NCBI GenBank assembly: GCA_036874045.1
Contig: CM072347.1
Location: 560,501-624,500, forward strand
Length of the DNA stretch: 64,000 bases
Reading direction: 5' to 3'
DNA from: Cymodocea nodosa
Lineage: Eukaryota > Streptophyta > Magnoliopsida > Alismatales > Cymodoceaceae
How positions within the stretch are numbered: the first letter of the stretch is position 1; each line of letters opens with the position of its first letter. The notes under the pieces were generated by a model. It did not search any database, had not been told where the DNA came from, and worked only from the letters and a program-made list of their open reading frames with translations. The position numbers and the translations under genes were made by a program. Below are positions 35,400-48,894 of this stretch, one piece after another.

Positions 35400-36757
35400 G
35401 TATCATCCTTTGAAATGATCAAGGGCTCCGTCGCACAAGTCAGCGGACGACCAAGAAGATCATCCGCACGCCTCCGGTACGTTTGTGGTCAGGACTCGTT
35501 TAGCCTCCTTACCGGCGCCATCCACCGTAAATTACAAATATATTCTTGAACTTACTATTTTATCCTACAATCAATTGATAACGAGAGAGAAAGTTCATCC
35601 TTTGTTAACTCAGGTTTTATCCTTAAATCCTATATTTACATTTTCTTATTATTTCATATGATATTATTTGATAACAATCATCTTTTATCGTCATAAATTG
35701 TAAAATTCATATTTTAGGATAAAAGCTATATTTTATCATCATAAATCATATTACATCATTTTCTATTGTAAAAATCATATTTTGTGTATAAACTTGTGAC
35801 GAGTATTGGACAATTGTATATAATTAAATTTATATTCTGTTACTTTTAGTTATTTTTTGTCACGTTCCTTAGTATATATAAATATTCATATTTCTGTTAA
35901 TTTTTTGTAATTTTCTCTTTCATTATTTTATATAACTTTTTGAATCTTTCTTCCTATTTCTTTTCATTAATTCCTGAAATAAGGCGGCGTATGAGTTTGG
36001 TTGTGATCATTAATCCCACTTCGACCAATTCAAAGTATAATGTGCAAAAAGCAGAAATGCATATCCGCACGTAGCATTTTACAAATACAACGTTTGCAAA
36101 TTAAAGGCTATGAAAGAGGAAAATGAACTCTCTTTCTCTCGGTGTACCACGTGGAAATAAGAATAAAGATGCCACTCATCGGCCAACCATCTTCGTGGAA
36201 AAGGTTTGGTTGACGCTTACGGATGTAATTGTAATATGGCATTGAAGTAAATTTATACAAGTAATACCCGTAAATATAAAATAAGTCACAAATGTAGAAT
36301 AATTTTATATAAATTAATGTAAAGAGTAAACTTTGATTAATAGATGATAAAACTTTTTACATATTATCAATTAATTTTAAGATAAAATGTTACGTTGAAA
36401 AAGTCCTGCATACCTGCAAATGCAAGCTGACGTGGGACAATCAAGTTACCGAAAGAACATTCTATTAATTTGATCATATGACGTACAAAGTCATGGTTTC
36501 TATTATATATATAATCGACTAAATCAATTTTAAAAAATGTTAGAGCAAGTACGTTCGTTCTCACAAGTCAGCGGACGACCAAGACTTATTCCAACGAATC
36601 CGTGACGACGCCGTAGGTGGCTGCCTCATCACGAGTTAAACCTTAAAAATCGTAAATATCGACAGTCGAAGATGGACGCGGCGTGTGGTAATCAGATTGT
36701 CCAGGTAGATGACGCTTGCTTAACTTCGTATCAAGACTTCCCAACAGGAATTTTTAC

Positions 36758-37021
36758 CACGTGGGCGCCTACAACCCTGAGTACGACCAGAAGCTTCCTC
36801 ATCAGTTTCTTAATTCCTCACGTACCCATGCATGAATTTTATGATGGATGCTTTTTGTGCGAACATTGTTGTCGCTAGCTATATTTAAATCGAAGCTCGG
36901 CCGCGCAAGTTCTTCACAACAACGTACATCCATCTACAGCTTGCGACCATCAATCAATCCTAATACCTTAGACGATCGATCGATCGATCGATCGTCTCCG
37001 GGCCAACTCGAACGAACCAAT
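36758..37021 (+). promoter_or_regulatory. Orphan TDC-like promoter, copy 4
   Basis: TATA box at 36880-36887. The start codon is lost in the same way. Confidence 0.8.
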
Positions 37022-37478
37022 ATTTGTTAGACGAGCGTTGGTAGTCCTTCTCGGGGGCGTTGATGATCTCGATTGGAGTTTCCAACCTTTGGTTGGCATA
37101 CACATGAGCGACGATGGTTGTCCTTCACGTAGTTTTGTCGATCAACGGAGGAAGAGCGTATTAGCATGATTGAAAAGCGGAGAATGAGGATGGAATGGTA
37201 CTTCCGATCTTATTGAACACTATTTTCCACAAAATATCCTTTCAATGAGTATCGTATTTTTATTTTATTTTGTTTTGTTTGCTCTTCGATTATATCTCGT
37301 CATGTACCATAGATTTTATCTTGAAAATAAAGTCTATTGTATTGGAGGTGACAATTTTCTCTAAGTAGAACGACGGCAAATCATCTTGTTATTCGTGGAT
37401 GGCAACACATTGGAGAACAACTGTTGGATCGACGTGTGGTTAGTCTAGAGTTGATTGTTTAGAAGACTGAAAGGACAC

Positions 37479-37512
<34 letters not shown>

Positions 37513-38637
37513 GGATACAAGTAGCATAAAACCATCTAAATTAACACATACGCAAGTATCTCTATGACAGGCGTAGTTGCATGAAAGTTGTGATTGCAAT
37601 ACGTTGGATGAGCAGTTGGTGGTTCGCACAAACCTGTGGAGTGCATGAAAGCTGTTCGTTCAAGTGATGCAGTCTAGGATAGGCAAGTTGATGGCAGCGT
37701 GTTCGCATGATTTTGAGTGATCCACATTTTTTTCCCAATGCATACGGATGACTTCGGGTGCATTAGACAATATACTTTTATTAATCTTCTTTACAATAGA
37801 AAGAAGATTGAGGAAGGGCACTACTTAATGACTCTTCTCCAGGTGACAGATGAAGAGGTTCGAAAGCACAACAAAGGACATGCTCTTTTGTGATAGAATA
37901 TATGGATGATGGGAAGTGGGATCGGAGGCATTTTTGTTCATAGTTTTATTTGACTTTTATTTAATTATCTTACCAAAACATTATCCCCTTTTACCATGAA
38001 TTGTAATTATCGTACATATGATGTATATATTATTTACAATGTCCTTGTAATTAGTTGTAAATATTTTTGTACTTTGGACTAGTCAATAATGTAGTTCTAA
38101 CTTAGTTTAATTCGTGAGATTAATTAGCACCCTATTCCTTATAGTTTTTTAAGATTGATTCACGACTTCTTGCAGATTTCACCAATACTTGTTCACATAC
38201 TTCGTTAGACGTCGTACACTTAGTTATTTTAAACTTAAAGTTAAATATTTTCAAATAAGTTTTTAGCTTCGTTGCAAAAGAATTGGCCTAACCAATTTAG
38301 GATTCCGGAAGGTTTAGGTTTAATTTAATTTAATTTAATTAGGTTAGGATAGTTATGGATAAATTAGATTTAGTTATGACAATTAGATGCAGTTTAATTT
38401 AAATTTAGGTTAGTGGAAATCTAGATATAGTTTATTAATAGCTTTATATTTAGGAGTAGGATTAAGTTAGATTTAGTTGGGAGTAGTTTAAATTCGTTTT
38501 AGAATGGCTTTAGTGTTAAATTAGATTTTACATTAAGTTAGTCATGACGTAGGATAACTAAATCTTAGTTATAAATTTAGGCATAGTTTGAATTTAGTTT
38601 AGATGTAATAGAAATGGTATGCGTCAGTTGTGCACTA

Positions 38638-38948
38638 CTTTGTGATCGAGTACTCACCGTCGCCGTATCGAGGAATGGAAGGAAGCAAGAAGGAAAACAT
38701 TAGAAGAGAAGGTAGAAAGATGAAAGTTTTATTGATAAATGGACTACCAAGGCAAAGAACCTTGACAATCCAAAACAAGATGTCCTTAGCTTTTAAATAG
38801 GAAAACAAGGATAATGTGTAATTACTAACTGATAGCAATTACTAAACATAGGAAATGCTAATTAAGATACTAATTACTCCTTCCATGTGCAGGAATGGAA
38901 AATCCAGTGGAGGCCCCATAGATTGGGCCTTAATTTGGGGTAATGACA
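38638..38948 (-). mobile_element. Chromovirus 3' LTR, copy 4
   Basis: Same TG start (38948) and internal signals. Confidence 0.7.
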
Positions 38949-41699
38949 GCTTCCCCCGAAATATCTGGAAAGTAGTTAAGGAATTCACTATAATCAAACC
39001 AAGTAGCTTCTTCTTTAGTCCATGCATGCCACTGAATTAATAGTTGAGGGACTAGTTGTTCATCACGATGGATTATGCGTTGTTGTAGTACTTTAGCTGG
39101 TTGTATTTCAATAGGTGGACTTGGAAGTTCTGGTGAGTTTATTGTTGGAGGACAGTAGTGATGTGGTTTCAATTGAGAGACATGAAAGACTGGATGAATT
39201 TTTGAGTCGGATGGAAGTTGTAATTCGTAAGTAACCACTCCAACATGTTTACTGATCTTGTATGGCCCATAATAGTGAGGTTGATGGAGTTTAGGTGTGT
39301 CGCATCCTCTAGTCGAAATTGGTTGGTATGGCTGGAGCTTAACATTGGCTTGATCACCGATGTTGTACTCCTTCTCACGATGATCCTTATCCTTTATTTG
39401 TTTCATCCAGTTTTGTGTTGTTTGGAGGTTACGACGGAGATCTTGTAGGACTTCATCTCTGTTTCTTGCCTACACCACTAGCCCAATATCTCTGACCATT
39501 CTTGGTATATATGACAAGAGCATAGGTGGAGGAGTGTCGTGTAGAGCTTGATATGGGAGGCGCCTGTGGACGAAAGGTGAGCGACGTTGTAGGAATACTC
39601 CACCTAGGAAAGTCATGATGTCCACATAACATTGTAGGTGTAGAGTGGTAGAAGCGCCTAGGGTAAGTTTCAAGGCATCTATTTAATGCTTCACTTTGGC
39701 CATCAGATTTTGGGTGACATGCTGAGCTCATACAGAGCTTTGTTCCCATTTGCGAGAAAAATTCCTTCCAGAAGTTGCTAGTAAAAAGGAGATCACGGTC
39801 GCTCGCTCGCTATTGTTTTTTGGTACTCCATGCAACTTGACAATGTTGGCGACGAGTGTGTGGGCTATGGATCGTGCTGAATATGGGTGCTTGAGAGCTA
39901 GGAAGTGGTCAAACTTAGTTAGCCAATCTACTACAACCATTATTGTTGTATAACCTTTGGATTTTGGCAACCATTGATGAAATCCAAGGCTATGTCATGC
40001 CAAGGTTGCTCTGGAATGGGGAGAGGTCGAAGAAGACTTGTTGGCTTAAGGTGCTCTGCTTTGCATTGTTGGCGTGTGGGACAATTGCAGACATACATAC
40101 TCCTTTACTTCTTTTGAGATTCCCTTCCAGTAGAAACTCTTTTTTAAGGCCTCTAATGTCTTCTTGTAGCCTTGGTGTCCTCCTACCTTCTTGTCGTGTA
40201 CCTCGACAATCAATTATTGACCAATGTTTGTTTTCACTTGATGAAATAGTTTGTGTCATCAATATAACATGCCTCCATGGAGAGAATAACATGAGTTGGA
40301 GAGTTTACCGTCCACATAATCCTACATTTTCTCTCACAAGTAGCTATCTTCTTTGTATGCCCTTTTGCTTGTAAGAAACCAAGTTGCCTAGGGATCTAAA
40401 ATTGTAGCAGATTCCATATTAATTGTTTGTTGTGATAATGCATTTGCTGCTCCATTATGGCACCCCTTTTTGTATTGTACATGAAAATCAAATCTCATGA
40501 ATTTTAGGAGCCACTTTTGTCGTGCATTAGTGTGTAACCTTTGATCTAATAAGTATATTAAGCTCTCATGATCCGTTCTAATCATGAATTGTCCACCCAG
40601 CAAGTAATTCCTCCAACGCTAAATTGCTATTGCTGAGGTTGTCGTCTCCTTCTCGTATATGGGAAGATCATGTTTCTTCCTTTAAATGGTTGGCTAAGGA
40701 AAGCAATAGGTCTTTCCTTTTGCATCAGTACGACTCCTATGCCGTCTGAGCAAGCGTCGCATTCAATCACAAAAGGCTCATTGTAATTGGGAAGTGCTAG
40801 AACGAGCACGGTGATCGTGGAGTTTTTGAGTTGTTGGAAAGTGACGTGACATTCCAACATCCATTCGAAAGCTCCCTATCTTAGTTGTTATGTTAAGGGT
40901 CTCGCTATCATCCCATATGTCTTGATAAATCAAAGATAATACCAAGTGAGTCTGAGGAACCCTCTAAGTTCTCGGACATTCTTGGGCTAGGGCCGGCCAT
41001 TCTTTTACTACTTGCAGTTTATCATTTTCGATGGCAACTCTCTAACTTGAGATGACATGCCTCAAGTATTGAATCTGTTGGGTGCCGAGCATGCAGTTTG
41101 ATCACTTTGATTTGAGGTGATGGTCGACCATGAGTTGAAGGACGAGTCACACATGCTCGAGATGACTCTCCATATTTGGGCCGTAGATTAAGAGCTCATT
41201 GAAGGAAATTAAGACATTTTCGAAAATACTCGTTGAAGAGCTCATTCAAAAGAGATTGAAATGTCGTCGGAGCATTGGTTAGTTCGAACGACATGACAAG
41301 ATACTCAAAGTGTACTTGATGAGTACGAACGGTTGTCTTGAACGTATCTTCCGCTCGCATTCATACTTGGTGATAGCTTGAACGAACATCTAGCTTAGAG
41401 TATGCATAATTCTCTCCCAGTTCATCCAAGAGGTCATCCACCAATTGTGTAGGGTATTTATCCTTCACTGTTTGTTTATTAAGATCGTGATAGTCGACAC
41501 ATAGTCTCCAATCGCTTGTCTTCCTTTTGACCAGTAGAACTAGAGCAATGTAAGGGCTTGAGTTGGGTCTAATAAGACCATCCTAGAGTAACTCACGAAG
41601 ATGAGCTTCCATTGCAGCTTTTTGTTGAGGGAAATATCAATAGGGTCTGTAGTTGAAGGGTTTGCTCCCTATTTTCAAAGGAATGCCATGATCTTGTGG
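38930..41699 (-). pseudogene. Chromovirus pol remnant, fourth complete copy
   Basis: Identical open segments and lesions. It crosses from unit 4 to unit 5, the point where the array changes from C to A at the variable site. Confidence 0.88.
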
Positions 41700-43471
41700 T
41701 TATTTATAAGGACAATAAAGATAGAAATTTTCACACAAACAACATTTATTTGAGCTTATATATATATGATCTGTCTGTCGACATCCTTATTAAGTTGGTT
41801 CGATTTGTGTTTCTTGTTTGTAGGTGTGTCTTTGACTTTTGTTCATATACATCCTAAAATTCTTTTATTATTCTTTTAACATGGGGCAAGCATGTCTAAC
41901 GTAATATACTAGTGCCCATTGCTTTTTCCTGAAGCACCTTGCATATTAATTTATTCAAAGGAATTAAATGTATTGGTCGCTTAGTTTGTTTGAAGATTTT
42001 GAATTTAAGTGTTATGGCCTCATTACCAATTCTAATATGAACTTTCATATGTTTAGCTTTTAAAATGAACTTGGTAAATTTCGTTGAGGTGACTTGCTGA
42101 TTCTCTTATCATTATTTTAAGTAGTTTTTATTGATCTATCCTTTAATTGTGACAGTGCATTGTATCGATTTTATGAACATATGACAAGTCCAATTCCCTT
42201 TACATCTCATCTATGTAAACATTATAAATTTCACTACAATGTGGGTATAAGAGAATATAGGTATGGGAAAGGAAATTTGTTCTTGTTCTATGAGTTATTT
42301 AGGTACTCACATGGATGTCAAGGAAGAGAATTATCATGAACCATACCTTTGTTTTGATTTCTCTTTTCTTTGAGCGTAGTAAATCAGGTATGCTTCTTTT
42401 AGCCTTTACCTTATTTATTATGAATCAAATGCATGATAACTTACCTTGAAAATAATGCACGGTTTGGGTAAAGAGAGCTTGCATGATTTATTATGAATTT
42501 TGTGTTTATTTAGATAGTATACTGTTGTTGTGATTTTTGTTTAGGATTATTTCTGTTCAAATCTAGACATTTATTTATTTGTGATTAAAGTCAATTCTAA
42601 TTATCTTGAACGCCATGCATGATCTTGGTTTTTGCTTTTTGTGCCTCCTGATTTATTAGTTTCGGTAATCATAGAGTGCGGAAGAACATAGCACTGTCGA
42701 TGCAACCATGGAGAGGGAGAAAGACACGTAACTTATATTAAGTGATTACAGCACACGCATAAAATCTTTATAATCCTAATTTTAGTATGATTATTTATAC
42801 GATGGTTATCCTTTATATTTGATCATAGGCGGAGCTTGAACTGCAGTTGAATTGGATGGCCAGCCTTGTCCCTCCTTCCACCTCTCTTCTCTCTTTACTT
42901 CATATTATTATTACTATTAAAGTCACCAGAATTATTTCAAAAATTTCATGCATGAGTCATGAATCTGGAAGCTTAGAATTATAAATCAAGGTAAATTAGT
43001 GCGCCCTCAAATTTAACCAGTTATATCTTTATCAATTCTTAATGAATTCGAGTAAAACAAGAATTCACATGAAAATATTTAAAAGCTTTTTGGGACAACA
43101 AAAAACTGGAGCTGAGATGATCACCTAAGATTGACTTCCGTAAAATTTCATGGATTTAAATCACACTCAATCCATCACGAAAAACTTTGAGATTTTGCAT
43201 CATGTTAAAATTTTGATTCACCAATGCTCTCAGAAAATACAGAGCGAACCACTTTGTGGTATTATTTATAAATTTACAACAAAAGTTCATCGATGAATGG
43301 ATGTCTCTAAACAGTAATTTCTCACTAAGATACAATATACGCAGAATCATTTTTCCAAAATGAATTGAAACAAACAAATTAAATTTAGAAACATATATCA
43401 CTCCTGGGAATAAATAACTCACTGTAGAACCATATTACTGCGGCGTGCCTTCGAATGTTTTTGTGAAGTAA

Positions 43472-45016
43472 TCACTTAGAACTCGAAGTCAACAGCAACT
43501 CATCAGCCATTTCTTTGACGAGCTTCCAGGCGGCGAGGACGTGCGTCTCGTCCGTCAAGGTGGCACCGACGGCGAATCGTATCACGTACACACCGCCGAG
43601 CACGGTGTGCGTCATGTACGCCCTGCCGCTCTCGTTGATCTTCACGAGAAGCCTCTGGTTCAGAGCATTTGTCTCCTCCTGCCCTTCCATGGAAATGGCG
43701 GACTTGGCCGGGTTGAGACGGAAGCAGACCAATGCGAATCTCCTGGGCACCACCACCTCGAAACGGGAGTCGCACCTCACCATCCGCTCGAAGGTCCTGG
43801 CCAGGTGCACGTCGCTCCTGATGTGGGAGCGCAGGTTTCGGGCGCCGTAACATCGGATGACCATGTACAGCTTCAACGCCCTGAAGCGTCGCCCCACCCC
43901 TACCTGCCAGTCCTTGTAGTCCACCACCGCCCCCGTCTCGGTGGCCCGATTCTTCAGGTACTCCGGGTCGATGTTCAGGGACTCCACCAGGGGGGTGCGG
44001 TCCCTCACCCAAAGGCAGCAACAGTCCAGGCACGTCAAAAGCCACTTGTGCGGGCTCATGCTAATCGAGTCCACCCGCTCCAACCCCTCGAAGTGATGCC
44101 TGAACTCGGGGCATATGCACGCACTCCCGGCGTACGCCGCGTCCACGTGCACCCAAGCTTGGTGGCTCCTCGCCACATCCGCTAAGGCACCTACCGGGTC
44201 CACCGCCGTGGACGAGGTGGTGCCCACCGTGGCGCAGAAGTAGGTGGGCACCAGCCCCGCCGCCACATCCGCGTCCATGGCCTCCTTCAGACACTGGGGC
44301 GACAGGGAGAAGGCCGACTCCTGATGCGTCTTGATCGCCCTCACGTTGCACGGTGCGAACCCGGCGATCTTACAGGCCTTGGTGAAGGTGGAGTGTGTCT
44401 GATCCGAGGCGTAGGCCGTCAGGCTGCTGGCGTCCTTCAGGCCGTGGCGCTTCATGGTGGAGTCCCTGGCGGCCACGAGGGTGCACAGCATGGCCTCGCT
44501 GGTGGTGGCCTGGACGACGCCGCCACCTGTACCTCCGCTAGAGAAGTGGAAGCAGGTGGGGAGATGGAGGAGTTGCGCCATCCAGTCCACGACTAGAGTC
44601 TCCAGCTCGGTGACGGCTGGGGAGGCGAGCCAGTTGAAGGACACGGGGTTGAGAGCGGAGGCGAGGAGGTCCGCGGAGAGGGCTGCGGAAGACAGCGTGG
44701 CGGAGAAGTAGGCGAAGAAGTTGGGACTGGCCCAGTGGGTCATGCCGGGGAGGACGGCGGAGGAGATCTCCCTCAGCACCGCATCGAAGGGCTCGGGGTT
44801 TGGGGGCGGGGACGAGGGGAGGAGAGGCCGGAGGTATCCCGGCTCCACCGACGGGAGGACGGGGTATGTCCCGACGGATCTGTAGTAGTCGAGGATGAAA
44901 TCGACGGTCTTGTGGGATTGGTCCTTGAATTCGTCGAGGTCCAGTGGGTTGAAGCCTTGGACGGAAGGAGGAGAAAGCAGCATCTCATGCTGAGTGGGTG
45001 GGTCGATACTTCCCAT
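43472..45016 (-). CDS. TDC: Tryptophan decarboxylase, copy 5
   Basis: Protein identical over 514 residues, intact. The A allele of this unit lies about 1.3 kb upstream of the start codon, at 46352, outside the coding region. Confidence 0.95.
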   Translation of the reverse strand: MGSIDPPTQHEMLLSPPSVQGFNPLDLDEFKDQSHKTVDFILDYYRSVGTYPVLPSVEPGYLRPLLPSSPPPNPEPFDAVLREISSAVLPGMTHWASPNFFAYFSATLSSAALSADLLASALNPVSFNWLASPAVTELETLVVDWMAQLLHLPTCFHFSSGGTGGGVVQATTSEAMLCTLVAARDSTMKRHGLKDASSLTAYASDQTHSTFTKACKIAGFAPCNVRAIKTHQESAFSLSPQCLKEAMDADVAAGLVPTYFCATVGTTSSTAVDPVGALADVARSHQAWVHVDAAYAGSACICPEFRHHFEGLERVDSISMSPHKWLLTCLDCCCLWVRDRTPLVESLNIDPEYLKNRATETGAVVDYKDWQVGVGRRFRALKLYMVIRCYGARNLRSHIRSDVHLARTFERMVRCDSRFEVVVPRRFALVCFRLNPAKSAISMEGQEETNALNQRLLVKINESGRAYMTHTVLGGVYVIRFAVGATLTDETHVLAAWKLVKEMADELLLTSSSK

Positions 45017-45345
45017 GTTGCTTCGTTCGAGTTGGGCGGAGACGATTGATTGATGGATGGATGGATCGAATGCAGGTGGGAGAGGGAAGCTGGATCGATG
45101 TGGCGGAGGGTCAGTCTAAGGTATTAGGATTGATTGATGGATGTACGTTGTTGTGAAGAAGTTGGCGCTGCGAGGCATCGATTTAAATAGCAACACCAAC
45201 GTACGTACATTACACCCATCCAATGAATTACGAACCAGAGGAGGAGGAAGCTTCGGGTTAGGACGAGAAAAAAATTTCACCAAGTCGTAGAGTCCAAAGG
45301 ATGCCACGCAGCCGCCACCCATTTGGATTTTGTGAAGGACACGTG
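45017..45345 (-). promoter_or_regulatory. TDC core promoter and leader, copy 5
   Basis: TATA-like box at 45182-45189 and G-box at 45340-45345. The A variant of this unit lies about 1 kb further upstream. Confidence 0.65.
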
Positions 45346-46351
45346 GTATCATCCTTTGAAATGATCAAGGGCTCCGTCGCACAAGTCAGCGGACGACCAA
45401 GAAGATCATCCGCACGCCTCCGGTACGTTTGTGGTCAGGACTCGTTTAGCCTCCTTACCGGCGCCATCCACCGTAAATTACAAATATATTCTTGAACTTA
45501 CTATTTTATCCTACAATCAATTGATAACGAGAGAGAAAGTTCATCCTTTGTTAACTCAGGTTTTATCCTTAAATCCTATATTTACATTTTCTTATTATTT
45601 CATATGATATTATTTGATAACAATCATCTTTTATCGTCATAAATTGTAAAATTCATATTTTAGGATAAAAGCTATATTTTATCATCATAAATCATATTAC
45701 ATCATTTTCTATTGTAAAAATCATATTTTGTGTATAAACTTGTGACGAGTATTGGACAATTGTATATAATTAAATTTATATTCTGTTACTTTTAGTTATT
45801 TTTTGTCACGTTCCTTAGTATATATAAATATTCATATTTCTGTTAATTTTTTGTAATTTTCTCTTTCATTATTTTATATAACTTTTTGAATCTTTCTTCC
45901 TATTTCTTTTCATTAATTCCTGAAATAAGGCGGCGTATGAGTTTGGTTGTGATCATTAATCCCACTTCGACCAATTCAAAGTATAATGTGCAAAAAGCAG
46001 AAATGCATATCCGCACGTAGCATTTTACAAATACAACGTTTGCAAATTAAAGGCTATGAAAGAGGAAAATGAACTCTCTTTCTCTCGGTGTACCACGTGG
46101 AAATAAGAATAAAGATGCCACTCATCGGCCAACCATCTTCGTGGAAAAGGTTTGGTTGACGCTTACGGATGTAATTGTAATATGGCATTGAAGTAAATTT
46201 ATACAAGTAATACCCGTAAATATAAAATAAGTCACAAATGTAGAATAATTTTATATAAATTAATGTAAAGAGTAAACTTTGATTAATAGATGATAAAACT
46301 TTTTACATATTATCAATTAATTTTAAGATAAAATGTTACGTTGAAAAAGTC

Positions 46352-46352
46352 A
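46352..46352. other. Variable base between units: A in copy 5
   Basis: The base is A here, where copies 1-4 have C (6568, 16514, 26460, 36406). The change creates ATGCAT at 46352-46357. It lies in intergenic DNA. Confidence 0.95.
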
Positions 46353-46703
46353 TGCATACCTGCAAATGCAAGCTGACGTGGGACAATCAAGTTACCGAAA
46401 GAACATTCTATTAATTTGATCATATGACGTACAAAGTCATGGTTTCTATTATATATATAATCGACTAAATCAATTTTAAAAAATGTTAGAGCAAGTACGT
46501 TCGTTCTCACAAGTCAGCGGACGACCAAGACTTATTCCAACGAATCCGTGACGACGCCGTAGGTGGCTGCCTCATCACGAGTTAAACCTTAAAAATCGTA
46601 AATATCGACAGTCGAAGATGGACGCGGCGTGTGGTAATCAGATTGTCCAGGTAGATGACGCTTGCTTAACTTCGTATCAAGACTTCCCAACAGGAATTTT
46701 TAC

Positions 46704-46967
46704 CACGTGGGCGCCTACAACCCTGAGTACGACCAGAAGCTTCCTCATCAGTTTCTTAATTCCTCACGTACCCATGCATGAATTTTATGATGGATGCTTT
46801 TTGTGCGAACATTGTTGTCGCTAGCTATATTTAAATCGAAGCTCGGCCGCGCAAGTTCTTCACAACAACGTACATCCATCTACAGCTTGCGACCATCAAT
46901 CAATCCTAATACCTTAGACGATCGATCGATCGATCGATCGTCTCCGGGCCAACTCGAACGAACCAAT
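46704..46967 (+). promoter_or_regulatory. Orphan TDC-like promoter, copy 5
   Basis: TATA box at 46826-46833. The A variant at 46352 lies about 350 bp upstream of its G-box. Confidence 0.8.
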
Positions 46968-47424
46968 ATTTGTTAGACGAGCGTTGGTAGTCCTTCTCGG
47001 GGGCGTTGATGATCTCGATTGGAGTTTCCAACCTTTGGTTGGCATACACATGAGCGACGATGGTTGTCCTTCACGTAGTTTTGTCGATCAACGGAGGAAG
47101 AGCGTATTAGCATGATTGAAAAGCGGAGAATGAGGATGGAATGGTACTTCCGATCTTATTGAACACTATTTTCCACAAAATATCCTTTCAATGAGTATCG
47201 TATTTTTATTTTATTTTGTTTTGTTTGCTCTTCGATTATATCTCGTCATGTACCATAGATTTTATCTTGAAAATAAAGTCTATTGTATTGGAGGTGACAA
47301 TTTTCTCTAAGTAGAACGACGGCAAATCATCTTGTTATTCGTGGATGGCAACACATTGGAGAACAACTGTTGGATCGACGTGTGGTTAGTCTAGAGTTGA
47401 TTGTTTAGAAGACTGAAAGGACAC

Positions 47425-47458
<34 letters not shown>

Positions 47459-48583
47459 GGATACAAGTAGCATAAAACCATCTAAATTAACACATACGCA
47501 AGTATCTCTATGACAGGCGTAGTTGCATGAAAGTTGTGATTGCAATACGTTGGATGAGCAGTTGGTGGTTCGCACAAACCTGTGGAGTGCATGAAAGCTG
47601 TTCGTTCAAGTGATGCAGTCTAGGATAGGCAAGTTGATGGCAGCGTGTTCGCATGATTTTGAGTGATCCACATTTTTTTCCCAATGCATACGGATGACTT
47701 CGGGTGCATTAGACAATATACTTTTATTAATCTTCTTTACAATAGAAAGAAGATTGAGGAAGGGCACTACTTAATGACTCTTCTCCAGGTGACAGATGAA
47801 GAGGTTCGAAAGCACAACAAAGGACATGCTCTTTTGTGATAGAATATATGGATGATGGGAAGTGGGATCGGAGGCATTTTTGTTCATAGTTTTATTTGAC
47901 TTTTATTTAATTATCTTACCAAAACATTATCCCCTTTTACCATGAATTGTAATTATCGTACATATGATGTATATATTATTTACAATGTCCTTGTAATTAG
48001 TTGTAAATATTTTTGTACTTTGGACTAGTCAATAATGTAGTTCTAACTTAGTTTAATTCGTGAGATTAATTAGCACCCTATTCCTTATAGTTTTTTAAGA
48101 TTGATTCACGACTTCTTGCAGATTTCACCAATACTTGTTCACATACTTCGTTAGACGTCGTACACTTAGTTATTTTAAACTTAAAGTTAAATATTTTCAA
48201 ATAAGTTTTTAGCTTCGTTGCAAAAGAATTGGCCTAACCAATTTAGGATTCCGGAAGGTTTAGGTTTAATTTAATTTAATTTAATTAGGTTAGGATAGTT
48301 ATGGATAAATTAGATTTAGTTATGACAATTAGATGCAGTTTAATTTAAATTTAGGTTAGTGGAAATCTAGATATAGTTTATTAATAGCTTTATATTTAGG
48401 AGTAGGATTAAGTTAGATTTAGTTGGGAGTAGTTTAAATTCGTTTTAGAATGGCTTTAGTGTTAAATTAGATTTTACATTAAGTTAGTCATGACGTAGGA
48501 TAACTAAATCTTAGTTATAAATTTAGGCATAGTTTGAATTTAGTTTAGATGTAATAGAAATGGTATGCGTCAGTTGTGCACTA

Positions 48584-48894
48584 CTTTGTGATCGAGTACT
48601 CACCGTCGCCGTATCGAGGAATGGAAGGAAGCAAGAAGGAAAACATTAGAAGAGAAGGTAGAAAGATGAAAGTTTTATTGATAAATGGACTACCAAGGCA
48701 AAGAACCTTGACAATCCAAAACAAGATGTCCTTAGCTTTTAAATAGGAAAACAAGGATAATGTGTAATTACTAACTGATAGCAATTACTAAACATAGGAA
48801 ATGCTAATTAAGATACTAATTACTCCTTCCATGTGCAGGAATGGAAAATCCAGTGGAGGCCCCATAGATTGGGCCTTAATTTGGGGTAATGACA
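48584..48894 (-). mobile_element. Chromovirus 3' LTR, copy 5
   Basis: Same TG start (48894) and internal signals. Confidence 0.7.

Larger units (their letters stand above)
29839..39784. repeat. Tandem array unit, copy 4
   Basis: Shifted by 29,838 bp from copy 1. It has the C allele at 36406 and is the last copy of the C block. Confidence 0.98.
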